Below are positions 1 through 6,969 of a stretch of DNA of 19,311 nucleotides, in pieces. The translations under genes and the position numbers were made by a program. Source of the stretch: JAWKHR01 sp041394725. GTDB lineage: Bacteria; Acidobacteriota; Vicinamibacteria; Vicinamibacterales; SCN-69-37. The notes under the pieces are model-generated. The model did no database searches and was not told the origin of the DNA. It was given only the letters and a program-made list of their open reading frames with translations. Within the stretch, counting starts at the first letter, position 1. The number at the start of each line of letters is the position of its first letter. The stretch spans positions 1 through 19,311 of the forward strand of contig JAWKHR010000081.1 in NCBI GenBank assembly GCA_041394725.1, given 5' to 3'.

Positions 1-13
1 ACTTCAACGCCAT
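1..13 (-). CDS. First codons of a truncated downstream gene
   Basis: An ATG on the minus strand at 13-11 opens a new frame (M-A-L-K) that leaves the window. It overlaps the end of the U32-like gene, whose TGA is at 6-4. Immediately upstream on the minus strand is a strong Shine-Dalgarno match, GGAGG within GGAGGGGGATC, about six bases before the ATG and inside the last codons of the U32-like gene. Such an overlap is typical of translational coupling in an operon, so this is probably the third gene of the operon. Only four codons are visible, so no function can be given. Confidence 0.4.
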
Positions 14-918
14 GATCCCCCTCCGGGCGAGGCGACCGCGCCGGGCCGCTGTCGTTCGAGAATCGCCAGACTGAGCGCCGCGCGCCGCACCCGCTCGCGC
101 GAGAGCGCCACCACGGTGCCGGCCAGGTGCTGCCCGCTCGGATACAGGCCGGGCGCGTTGCGCAGGCCGTACTTCAGGTAGATGGGCGCGGCCACGCGGA
201 CCAGCTCACCAACCTCGTAGTGCCGCACCGCGCCGCCGAAATCGTCCGGGCTCTCGACGTAGAAGTCGATCGGCGCGTCGATGGCCTGCCGGATCGCCGC
301 GATCTGCGCGAGCGAGAGGTCCACCGGCAGGTTGATCGAGGTCGCGCCGAGGTCCTCGAGCAGCCGCGCCGTCGCCGGGTTCGCCGCGGCGAGCGTGACC
401 GAGACCTTCAGCACGAAGTCGGCCGGCAGGTCGCCGTCCTCCTTCATCCGCCCGAGGATTCGGAGCTGGCCGAGATCGGCGACGAGAATCGACCGCAGGC
501 CGAGTGACGCGCCATGCAGGACGTCGTCGAGGCCATGGCGCAGCTGATCGGCGCCGCGGAGCGACGACCCGAGCACCCTGCCCGACGACGACGCGGCCTG
601 CACGCCGGTATCCCAGTTGCCGCGCGGGCCGACGAACAGGCAGACCTCGATGCCGTGCTCGCGGCCGAGCGCGAGCATCTCCGCGATCTCCTCGCCCGTC
701 TGGAGCATGATGCCGCTGCCCTGGCTCACCCGGTGCACCGGCACGCCGCGCGCCTTCGCCTCCTCGACGACCGCCCGCATCGCGGCGGGGCCCTCACAGG
801 ACGGAATCTCCACGCGGTACTCCCCGGCGTCGGCGAACCGCTTCGCCGACGTGGGCAGGGCGTGCGCGTCGCTCTCGGGCAACGCCTGTCGTTTCAGGAT
901 TTCGCGGGCATCGGTCAT
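4..918 (-). CDS. U32-peptidase-like protein, function unknown
   Basis: This encodes a cytoplasmic protein of 304 residues with no signal peptide or membrane segment. The sequence recalls proteins annotated as U32 family peptidase in Actinobacteria and Acidobacteriota. Landmarks are RVEIPSCEGP (residues 35-44), VPVHRVSQGSG (59-69), RSILVADLGQLRIL (142-155), KVSVTLAAANPATARLLEDL (171-190), NLPVDLSLAQIAAIRQAID (196-214) and IYLKYGLRNAPGLYPSG (246-262). The alternation of strands and helices fits a TIM-barrel-like fold. Members of this branch are often annotated as peptidases without direct biochemical proof, so proteolysis should not be assumed. The start at 918 was chosen because the family-like sequence begins soon after it and it lies 29 bases past the SDR stop; no strong ribosome binding site precedes it. 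It is the second gene of an operon with the SDR and probably a third gene at the left edge. Assignment to the family is fairly sure; the substrate is unknown. Confidence 0.8.
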   Translation of the reverse strand: MTDAREILKRQALPESDAHALPTSAKRFADAGEYRVEIPSCEGPAAMRAVVEEAKARGVPVHRVSQGSGIMLQTGEEIAEMLALGREHGIEVCLFVGPRGNWDTGVQAASSSGRVLGSSLRGADQLRHGLDDVLHGASLGLRSILVADLGQLRILGRMKEDGDLPADFVLKVSVTLAAANPATARLLEDLGATSINLPVDLSLAQIAAIRQAIDAPIDFYVESPDDFGGAVRHYEVGELVRVAAPIYLKYGLRNAPGLYPSGQHLAGTVVALSRERVRRAALSLAILERQRPGAVASPGGGSWR

Positions 919-947
919 GGGGATTCTTGTCGGCTCTCGGGCATGAA

Positions 948-1697
948 CTACGTGCTGAACTGCACCCCCAGGCCGCAATCGACGGCGAGCGAGGCGCCCG
1001 TGATCGCCGACGCCTCGTCGGACGCCACGAAGCAGACCAGGTTGGCCACTTCGGCCGGCGTCGCGATCCGCCCGAGCGGGTGCACCTTCATGATGCTGGC
1101 TTCGGCGGCGGCCGGATCGGGCTGGAGGGCGAACCACTCCTCCACCAGGTGCGTGCGGGTCCAGCCGGGCGCCACGGCGTTCACGCGGATGCCGTGGCGG
1201 GCCTCGTCCAGGGCGAGGCTGCGCGTGAGGCCGACCAGGCCGGACTTGGCCGCCGCGTACGGGAACATGCCGGCGATCGTGAGGGTCGCGTGGATCGAGG
1301 CGATGTTGACGATCGCCCCGCGCCTGCGCGCGCGCATGCCGGGCAGCACGTGCTTCGCGCAGAGCCACGCGCCCTTGAGGTCCACGGCGAACACGCCGTC
1401 CCATTCGGCTTCGGTCATCGCGGCCGCGTCGAAATAGGCGTTCACGCCGGCGTTGTTGATCAGGACGTCGATCCGGCCGTGCCGATCGAGGACGGCGGCG
1501 ACCGCCGCGGCCACCTCGGCCTCCGCCGTGACGTCGGCCCGGAGGAAGGCCGGATCCGCCTCGGGCGGCGGCGCGACGTCGAACGGGATGACGGTGGCGC
1601 CCTCGTCGCGCGCCTTCCGCACGATCGCGCGGCCGATGCCGCGCGATCCGCCGGTGACGATGACGACGGCATCCTGGAGACGGGGACCTGAAGCCAT
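948..1697 (-). CDS. SDR family NAD(P)-dependent oxidoreductase
   Basis: This is a classical short-chain dehydrogenase/reductase of 249 residues, the usual length for the family. The nucleotide-binding motif TGGSRGIG is at residues 15-22. An Asp at residue 40, at the end of the second strand, favours NAD over NADP. NNAG is at 81-84. The catalytic residues are Ser134, Tyr147 and Lys151 (YAAAK), with Asn near 106-110 in the usual place. PGWTRTHL follows the active site, and the C-terminal region has the usual SAITGASLAVDCG. The enzyme probably oxidises or reduces a hydroxyl or keto group of a small molecule in the cytoplasm. It leads an operon with the U32-like gene 29 bases downstream, so a sugar or sugar-acid pathway is plausible but is inference only. 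It is transcribed divergently from the GalM lipoprotein gene. Confidence 0.93.
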   Translation of the reverse strand: MASGPRLQDAVVIVTGGSRGIGRAIVRKARDEGATVIPFDVAPPPEADPAFLRADVTAEAEVAAAVAAVLDRHGRIDVLINNAGVNAYFDAAAMTEAEWDGVFAVDLKGAWLCAKHVLPGMRARRRGAIVNIASIHATLTIAGMFPYAAAKSGLVGLTRSLALDEARHGIRVNAVAPGWTRTHLVEEWFALQPDPAAAEASIMKVHPLGRIATPAEVANLVCFVASDEASAITGASLAVDCGLGVQFST

Positions 1698-1707
1698 GGG
1701 AACGTCG

Positions 1708-1741
1708 GGCGCCGCTTATGCGCGCCAAGGCGCCGCTAATG
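1708..1741. promoter_or_regulatory. Two direct repeats 21 bp apart in the SDR-galM divergent region
   Basis: GGCGCCGCTTATG at 1708-1720 recurs as GGCGCCGCTAATG at 1729-1741, with one mismatch and a 21-bp period, which is two turns of the helix. A third GGCGCC begins at 1741. The repeats lie just upstream of the SDR start codon (1697) and about 75-105 bp upstream of galM. A dimeric regulator binding one face of the DNA would explain the spacing. GGCGCC is common in GC-rich DNA, so chance is a real alternative. Confidence 0.35.
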
Positions 1742-1765
1742 GCGCCGGGCTGGCGATGCCGGGCC

Positions 1766-1778
1766 ATCGTAATACGAT
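1766..1778 (+). promoter_or_regulatory. Perfect inverted repeat and possible -10 element upstream of galM
   Basis: ATCGTA at 1766-1771, one base, then TACGAT at 1773-1778 form a perfect 6-bp inverted repeat in the AT-richest part of this intergenic region. TACGAT also matches four of six positions of a -10 hexamer and would give a leader of about 30 bases before the galM ATG at 1815. No convincing -35 is seen. It may be an operator, a -10 element or both. Confidence 0.3.
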
Positions 1779-1814
1779 ATGCGCGTCGGCCCGCGCTCAT
1801 TCGAGGGGAGAATC

Positions 1815-2972
1815 ATGAGGATCGTCCGCCACGCCATCGTTCCGCTCGTCGTCTCCGCCGCGCTTGTCGCCGGGTGCACCGGTGGCGGATCATCCAGCCC
1901 CGTGGCAGACACCAGCCCCCGGCTCACGCTCGCGCCCTTCGGCCGCACGGCCGACAACCAGGTCGTCGACCTCATCACGCTCCGGAACGCCCGCGGCCTC
2001 GAGATGCGGGTCCTGACCTACGGGGGCGTGATCATGTCGCTCCGGACCCCGGATCGGAACGGCCAGCTCGGCGACATCGTCCTCGGCTTCGACACGCTCG
2101 AACCCTACTTCGACCAGTCGCCGTACTTCGGCTGCCTGATCGGCCGCTACTGCAACCGCATCGCGAAGGGGCTGTTCACGCTGGATGGCACCGCCTACCA
2201 GCTCGCGACGAACAACGACCAGAACCACCTGCACGGCGGCACCCGCGGCTGGGACAAGGCGGTCTGGAAGGCCGAGACGTTCAACCAGGAGATTGGCAGC
2301 GGCGTGAAGCTGACCCACGTCAGCCCGGATGGCGACGAGGGCTACCCGGGCACGGTCACCGCCGACGTCACCTACACGCTGACCGACGACAACCGGCTGA
2401 TCATCGACTACCACGCGACGACCGACAAGCCGACGATCATCAACCTGACGCAGCACAGCTACTTCAACCTCGCCGGCCAGGGCGACATCCTCGGGCACGA
2501 GCTGATGATCGACGCCGACCGCTACACGCCGGTGGACCCGACGCTCATCCCGACCGGCGAGATCGCGAGCGTCGAGGGCACGCCGTTCGACTTCCGGCAG
2601 CCGACCGCGATCGGCGCGCGCATCGAGCAGGACAACGAGCAGCTGAAGCGCGGCCTGGGGTACGACCACAACTGGGTGCTGAACCGGACCGGCGACGGCC
2701 TGCAGCCGGCCGCCCGCCTCGTCGAGCCGACGACCGGCCGGGTGCTGGAGGTCGCGACGACGCAGCCGGGGCTCCAGTTCTACTCGGGGAACTTCCTCGA
2801 CGGCACGCTCACGGGCAAGGGCGGACAGGTCTACGCCCACCGCTCGGGCCTGTGCCTCGAGACCCAGCACTTCCCCGACTCCCCGAATCACCCCGACTTC
2901 CCGTCCACGGTGCTCCGGCCCGGCGAGGAATACCGGTCGCAGACGGTCTTCACGTTCGGAGTCCAGAAATAG
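1815..2972 (+). CDS. galM: Aldose 1-epimerase (galactose mutarotase), lipoprotein
   Basis: GalM interconverts the alpha and beta anomers of aldoses such as glucose and galactose. The product has 385 residues. A signal peptide ends in the lipobox V-A-G-C with Cys21, so the enzyme should be anchored to a membrane facing the periplasm or outside, not cytoplasmic. The residues known from GalM structures are present with nearly identical spacing: Arg115 (NRIAKG), His140 (HLHGG), the catalytic acid His214 (LTQHSYFNLAG), Asp284 (GYDHNWVLN) and the catalytic base Glu349 (CLETQHFPDSPNH). The start at 1815 was chosen over an in-frame ATG at 1779 because it gives a clean lipoprotein signal and has GAGGGGAG just upstream. 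The gene stands alone, divergent from the SDR operon and convergent with the mscS-like gene. An exported mutarotase fits processing of sugars released outside the cytoplasmic membrane, for example by the GH3 enzyme at the far end of the window. Confidence 0.95.
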   Translation: MRIVRHAIVPLVVSAALVAGCTGGGSSSPVADTSPRLTLAPFGRTADNQVVDLITLRNARGLEMRVLTYGGVIMSLRTPDRNGQLGDIVLGFDTLEPYFDQSPYFGCLIGRYCNRIAKGLFTLDGTAYQLATNNDQNHLHGGTRGWDKAVWKAETFNQEIGSGVKLTHVSPDGDEGYPGTVTADVTYTLTDDNRLIIDYHATTDKPTIINLTQHSYFNLAGQGDILGHELMIDADRYTPVDPTLIPTGEIASVEGTPFDFRQPTAIGARIEQDNEQLKRGLGYDHNWVLNRTGDGLQPAARLVEPTTGRVLEVATTQPGLQFYSGNFLDGTLTGKGGQVYAHRSGLCLETQHFPDSPNHPDFPSTVLRPGEEYRSQTVFTFGVQK

Positions 2973-2990
2973 CGCCACACTTCGAACCTG

Positions 2991-3086
2991 GAAGTTCGAA
3001 CGTCGCACCATCGTGGTCGCCTTCGGCGACGATCTTCCAGAAAGTCGCCGGCGAAGCCGGCCACGACGATTCGAAGTTCGAACTTC
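2991..3086. repeat. Foldback element, two 46-bp arms around a 4-base loop
   Basis: Bases 2991-3036 and 3041-3086 are imperfect reverse complements, matching at about 36 of 46 positions by hand alignment, with CCAG (3037-3040) as the loop. The outer 11 bases (GAAGTTCGAAC at 2991-3001, GTTCGAACTTC at 3076-3086) match exactly. Further TTCGAA copies lie at about 2981 and 3070. The element fills the gap between the convergent galM and mscS-like genes. It could act as a bidirectional terminator or belong to a family of small dispersed hairpin repeats. It has no T tract. Confidence 0.75.
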
Positions 3087-3101
3087 GCAGTGCCAAGTTC
3101 C

Positions 3102-4236
3102 TCAAGCGCCGCCCTCCCCGCCCCCCGGGGCGGCGTTCCCTGCGGCGCTCCCGGCGGCCTGGCCGGTTCCGCCTGCCTGCACGACGACCGGAATCGGGTC
3201 GCGCGCCGACAGCGTGCGGATCGGGAACGGGATGGAGATGCCTTCCTGGTCGTAGCGGGCCTTCAGGCGCTTGATGAACTCGTGCTTCAGCAGGAACTGG
3301 CTCGTGAACTCCTGGCCGCGGAGGATCACCGAGAAGTCGATGCTGGAGCTGTTGAACGTGTGATACCGGATGAAGGGCTCGTGCGTCTTCACGCCGCCCT
3401 CCACGGTCAGCATGACGTCGCGCGACCTCGACGGTCACGCGCTCGACCTTCTCGAGGTCACTGGCGTGCTCGACGCCCACCTGCACGAGCACCGACATCT
3501 CGTTCTCCGGCAGTCCGTAGTTCGTCACGATGGCCTGCGACAGCTTGGAGTTCGGGACGATGATGACGTTGTTGGCGAGCATGCGGACGCGCGTCGCCCG
3601 CCAGTCGAGGTCGATCACGTAGCCCTCCTCGCCCGACTGCAGCTTGATGTAGTCGCCCACCCGAATCTGTCCCGCCAGCGAGATGAACAGCCCCGCGAAC
3701 AGGTTCGACAGCGGTTCCTGGAGTGCCAGGGCCACGGCCAGACCGCCGACGCCCAGGGCGGTGAGGATGGGCGTGATCTGGAACCCGACGGTGTTGGCAA
3801 CGACGAGCAGGCCGATGCCGAGCACGAACAGCCGGGCGAGGTTCAGCGTGAGCCCCGTGACCGGCACCTCGGGCGCGACCTCGGCCTGGTACTGCACGAT
3901 CATCCGGCTGACGGTGGAGGCGGCCGCCAGCGAGACCGACACGCCGAGCAGCACGATCACCGCGCGCTTGACGAACGTCTCGATGTCCGGGTCGAACACC
4001 CAGTAGGCGAGCGAGAACCACACGCCGCCGAGCAGGATCCAGAACGGAATCCGCTTCTTCAGCTCGGAAACGAGGATGTCGTCCCAGTGGTTCGAGGTCC
4101 GGCTGGCGATCTTCAGGAGTCGCTTGACGAAGAGCGCGTTGACCAGGTGACCGAGCAGGTAGCCGCCCCCGACGGTGATGAGGGTGCGCAGCAGCGGGTA
4201 ACCCCATTCGGGCATCTGATCGAAGCTCCAGTTCAT
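3102..4236 (-). CDS. Mechanosensitive ion channel, MscS family (one frameshift)
   Basis: This is a small-conductance mechanosensitive channel in the inner membrane, which opens under tension to release solutes on osmotic downshock. The start at 4236 has AAGGAG about eight bases upstream. Membrane segments lie at about residues 15-37, 64-82, 91-108 and 131-152, followed by the pore helix region TALGVGGLAVALALQEPLSN (159-178). The beta domain has VGDYIKL (193-199) and IVPNSKL (226-232). The frame breaks after Val-Ala-Arg at residue 273, in a CGCGCG run near 3418-3425. Homology resumes in another frame with VMLTVEGGVKTHEPFIRYHT and runs to FPIRTLS and a Gly/Ala-rich tail ending at 3102. Adding two bases to the run restores one 378-residue frame reading VEVAR-DVMLTVEGG, as expected for the family. 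The break is either a sequence error or a recent mutation; the downstream part shows no decay. Without correction the frame runs on to 2950. Confidence 0.88.
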
Positions 4237-4286
4237 CCGTGCGACTCCTTCCGCCGCCGTGCGGCACGCGCCGGGAAAGAATCGAT

Positions 4287-4314
4287 CTTGCCCCGCCCGG
4301 GCGGCACGGGCAAG
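4287..4314. promoter_or_regulatory. Nested palindrome in the divergent mscS-propeller region
   Basis: The 211-bp gap between the divergent mscS-like and choice-of-anchor-B genes holds CTTGCCC at 4287-4293 paired with GGGCAAG at 4308-4314. Inside it is the perfect 12-bp palindrome CCGCCCGGGCGG at 4293-4304. The structure lies 50-80 bases upstream of the mscS start and over 130 bases upstream of the other gene. It could be an operator or a hairpin in the mscS leader. The rest of the gap shows only the promoter element listed at 4404. Confidence 0.35.
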
Positions 4315-4403
4315 TCGCGGCGCGTCCGTGGGCCCGTGGGCCGGCCCTCTCGTCCCGCCCCGACGGCCGTACAGCCCTCGAAACTCCCCGTTTTCCGGGC
4401 CCG

Positions 4404-4412
4404 TGCTAGACT
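4404..4412 (+). promoter_or_regulatory. Extended -10 promoter element for the propeller genes
   Basis: TG at 4404-4405, one base, then TAGACT at 4407-4412 match an extended -10 (TGnTATAAT) with four of six hexamer positions. The implied transcript start near 4419 gives a leader of about 29 bases to the ATG at 4448. No good -35 is visible, as is usual for extended -10 promoters. The leader carries GAGGAG as a ribosome binding site. Confidence 0.5.
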
Positions 4413-4447
4413 CGGCGCGTTCCCGACAGGTTCCGAGGAGACCCCTG

Positions 4448-6964
4448 ATGCGCTCTGTGCAGAGACTCGTGACGTGCGGCGCGGTGCTCGCGCTCGCGAT
4501 CGTTGGCGGCCGTGCCGGCATGTCGGCCGCCCCGAACACGGCGGCCCTGATGAACGGCTTCGGTGGCGCGGTTCTCGCCGGCGATGGCGAGGTCTTCGTG
4601 GCCGAGGCGGCCAACCAGTTCCGGCCGGGGACCGTGTACGTCTACCGGAAGACGGGCGGCACCTGGCAGGAGGCGCAGGCGCTCCGCAAGCCGGACGCCG
4701 CGGTCCTCGACCGCTTCGGCACGTCGCTGGCCCTCGACGGCACCTCGCTCTACGTCGGGGCGGGCACCGACGCGGTGCACGTGTTCTCCCGCCAGGGATC
4801 GACATGGACGCATGCCGGCGCCGTGACGACGGCCGCCGTGAGCGGCGGCACCGATGTGCAGTTCGGCGCCGTGGCGGCGTCGGGTGACTGGCTGCTCGTC
4901 GGCCAGCAGGTCGCCGGCGGCGGCCGCGGCCGGCGCGGCGGCCGCGGGGGCCAGAACGCGCCGCCCCCGCCGGCGGGCAAGGTCTACGCCTTCAAGCGCA
5001 CGGGCGCCGCGTTCACCTACCAGGCGACGCTCGCGTCGCCAGACCAGGACAACGCCGGTGACGGATTCGGCTCGGCGATCGCCCTGTCGGGCACGACCGC
5101 GCTCATCGGCGCAAGCGGCCAGACGAACCGGGCCGGCGTCGTGCACGAGTTCGACCTGGACGGATCGGGCGCCTGGACGCACGCGCGGAGCTTCGCGCCG
5201 CAGGGCGTGGGCGACGGCGAGCAGTTCGGCGCGGAGATCCTGCTGCGCGACGCGCAGGCGTTCGTGACCGCGCCCGGTGACGCGGGCGGCTACGGCGCGG
5301 TGTACGTGCTGCGCAAGGTCGAGCAGACGGGCCGGCGTGGCGGCGGGGGCGGCAACGCGGGCGGCGCCAACGCCGCCGGCGGCAACTTCACGTGGCAGGA
5401 ACTCACGCGGCTGACGCAGCCGGCGGGCAGCCGCGGCAGCGGCTTCGGCGCGTCGGTCACGGCCGACGACCGCGAGGTCTGGGTCGGCGCGCCGCGCGCC
5501 GGCGGCGCGGGCGGCGTGTTCGTCTTCCGTCGCGACGACACGGGCTTCCCGATCGACGGCCTGCGGTGGCTGGCACCGGGCGCCGACGTCACGGCCGCGC
5601 AAGCCGGCCAGTCGGTGTCGATCCGCGGCACCCTCGCCGTGGTGGGCGCGACCGGCGTGGAGCGCGGGCTCGGCGGCATCCTGATCTACGAGCGCGACGG
5701 CGCGGGCGCGTGGCACGAGCAGCCGCTGCTCTCGCCGGCGCTCGACGAGCTGCCGGAGCTGACCGGCGAGGAGCGCCGCTGCAGCAGCCAGGGCAAGGTC
5801 GAGGAGTTCGACTGCGCGAGCACCGAGCTGACGGCCTTCCTGCCGCCGTCGAAGCTGACCCACGACGGCCACTACATCCAGATGAACGACATCTGGGGCT
5901 GGACCGATCCGCAGACCGGCAAGGAATGGGCGCTGGTCGGCCGTCGCGACGGCACCACGTTCGTCGACATGAGCGACCCGACCAAGCCCGTCCCGGTGGC
6001 CGACCTGCCGCTGACCGACGGCGCTCGTCCGGCCGCGTGGCGCGACATCAAGGTCTACAAGGACCACGCGTTCATCGTCTCCGACGGCGCCGGCCCGCAC
6101 GGCATGCAGGTCTTCGACCTGGGCCGGCTGCGGTCGATGCGGCCGCAGGCGAACGGGCGGCCGGTCCTGACGAACTACGACGCGCTCTACACCGAGATCG
6201 CGAGCGCGCACAACATCGTCATCAACGAGGAGAGCGGGTTCGCCTACTCGGTGGGCTCGAGCGCCGGCGGCACGACCTGCGGCGGCGGCCTGCACATGAT
6301 CGACATCCACGACCCGGTGCACCCGACGTTCGCGGGCTGCTTCGCCGACGACCAGACGGGCCGCGCGGGCACGGGCTACTCGCACGACGCGCAGTGCGTG
6401 ACCTACAAGGGCCCGGACGCGCGCTACAAGGGCCACGAGATCTGCATCGGCTCGAACGAGCGCCAGATCTCGATTGCCGACGTGACCGACAAGAAGAACC
6501 CGAAAGCGCTGTCGCGGGCCGGCTACCCGAACGTGTCCTACGCGCACCAGGGCTGGTTCACCGACGACCACAAGTACTTCTTCATGAACGACGAGGGCGA
6601 CGAAACCGGCGGACTGGTCGAGAAGACGCGGACGCTGGTGTGGGACCTCAGCGACCTCGAGAATCCCAAGCTCGCCAAGGAGCACCTGGGCGTCGAGCCG
6701 TCGTCGGACCACAACCTGTACGTCCAGGGCAACTACATGTACCAGGCCAACTACAAGTCGGGCCTGCGCATCCTGAACATCTCGGATCCCGAGAACCCGC
6801 GCGAGGTCGCCTTCTTCGACACGGCGCCCTACACGGACAACAGTGCCGGCTACTCGGGCGCCTGGAGCGTGTATCCGTTCTTCAAGAGCGGCGTGATCAT
6901 CGTGAACAGCATCGAGCAGGGACTGTTCCTGGTCCGCCCGAGCGACCGGCCGATCCGCCGGTAG
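4448..6964 (+). CDS. Exported double beta-propeller: FG-GAP repeats plus choice-of-anchor-B (LVIVD) domain
   Basis: The product has 838 residues. The start at 4448 follows GAGGAG and begins a signal peptide (about residues 1-27, MRSVQRLVTCGAVLALAIVG). Residues about 30-430 hold FG-GAP-type repeats, each with a pattern like FGTSLALDGTSLYVGAG, FGSAIALSGTTALIGAS, FGAEILLRDAQAFVTAP and FGASVTADDREVWVGAP. From about 440 the sequence matches the choice-of-anchor-B family with LVIVD-type repeats: IQMNDIWGWTDPQTGKE, VGRRDGTTFVDMSDP, WRDIKVYKDHAFIVSDGAG and SYAHQGWFTDDHKYFFMNDE. Four or more Cys residues in this half may form disulfides. Two Gly/Arg-rich loops (about 155-178 and 294-313) interrupt the first propeller. 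No PEP-CTERM, LPXTG or T9SS tail is seen, although the family name comes from such anchors; the end is simply SDRPIRR. The protein is probably secreted or periplasmic and may bind ligand or metal. It is the first gene of a set with the YVTN gene five bases downstream. Confidence 0.88.
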   Translation: MRSVQRLVTCGAVLALAIVGGRAGMSAAPNTAALMNGFGGAVLAGDGEVFVAEAANQFRPGTVYVYRKTGGTWQEAQALRKPDAAVLDRFGTSLALDGTSLYVGAGTDAVHVFSRQGSTWTHAGAVTTAAVSGGTDVQFGAVAASGDWLLVGQQVAGGGRGRRGGRGGQNAPPPPAGKVYAFKRTGAAFTYQATLASPDQDNAGDGFGSAIALSGTTALIGASGQTNRAGVVHEFDLDGSGAWTHARSFAPQGVGDGEQFGAEILLRDAQAFVTAPGDAGGYGAVYVLRKVEQTGRRGGGGGNAGGANAAGGNFTWQELTRLTQPAGSRGSGFGASVTADDREVWVGAPRAGGAGGVFVFRRDDTGFPIDGLRWLAPGADVTAAQAGQSVSIRGTLAVVGATGVERGLGGILIYERDGAGAWHEQPLLSPALDELPELTGEERRCSSQGKVEEFDCASTELTAFLPPSKLTHDGHYIQMNDIWGWTDPQTGKEWALVGRRDGTTFVDMSDPTKPVPVADLPLTDGARPAAWRDIKVYKDHAFIVSDGAGPHGMQVFDLGRLRSMRPQANGRPVLTNYDALYTEIASAHNIVINEESGFAYSVGSSAGGTTCGGGLHMIDIHDPVHPTFAGCFADDQTGRAGTGYSHDAQCVTYKGPDARYKGHEICIGSNERQISIADVTDKKNPKALSRAGYPNVSYAHQGWFTDDHKYFFMNDEGDETGGLVEKTRTLVWDLSDLENPKLAKEHLGVEPSSDHNLYVQGNYMYQANYKSGLRILNISDPENPREVAFFDTAPYTDNSAGYSGAWSVYPFFKSGVIIVNSIEQGLFLVRPSDRPIRR

Positions 6965-6969
6965 GAGAA

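Noticed and set aside
916..944. Nine-codon minus-strand frame in the SDR-U32 gap
   Set aside because: It has no ribosome binding site and no sign of being a leader peptide; it is too short to support.
4406..6712. Long minus-strand frame opposite the choice-of-anchor-B gene
   Set aside because: Low-complexity Val/Arg/Ala/Asp composition and no ribosome binding site; a shadow of the real gene.
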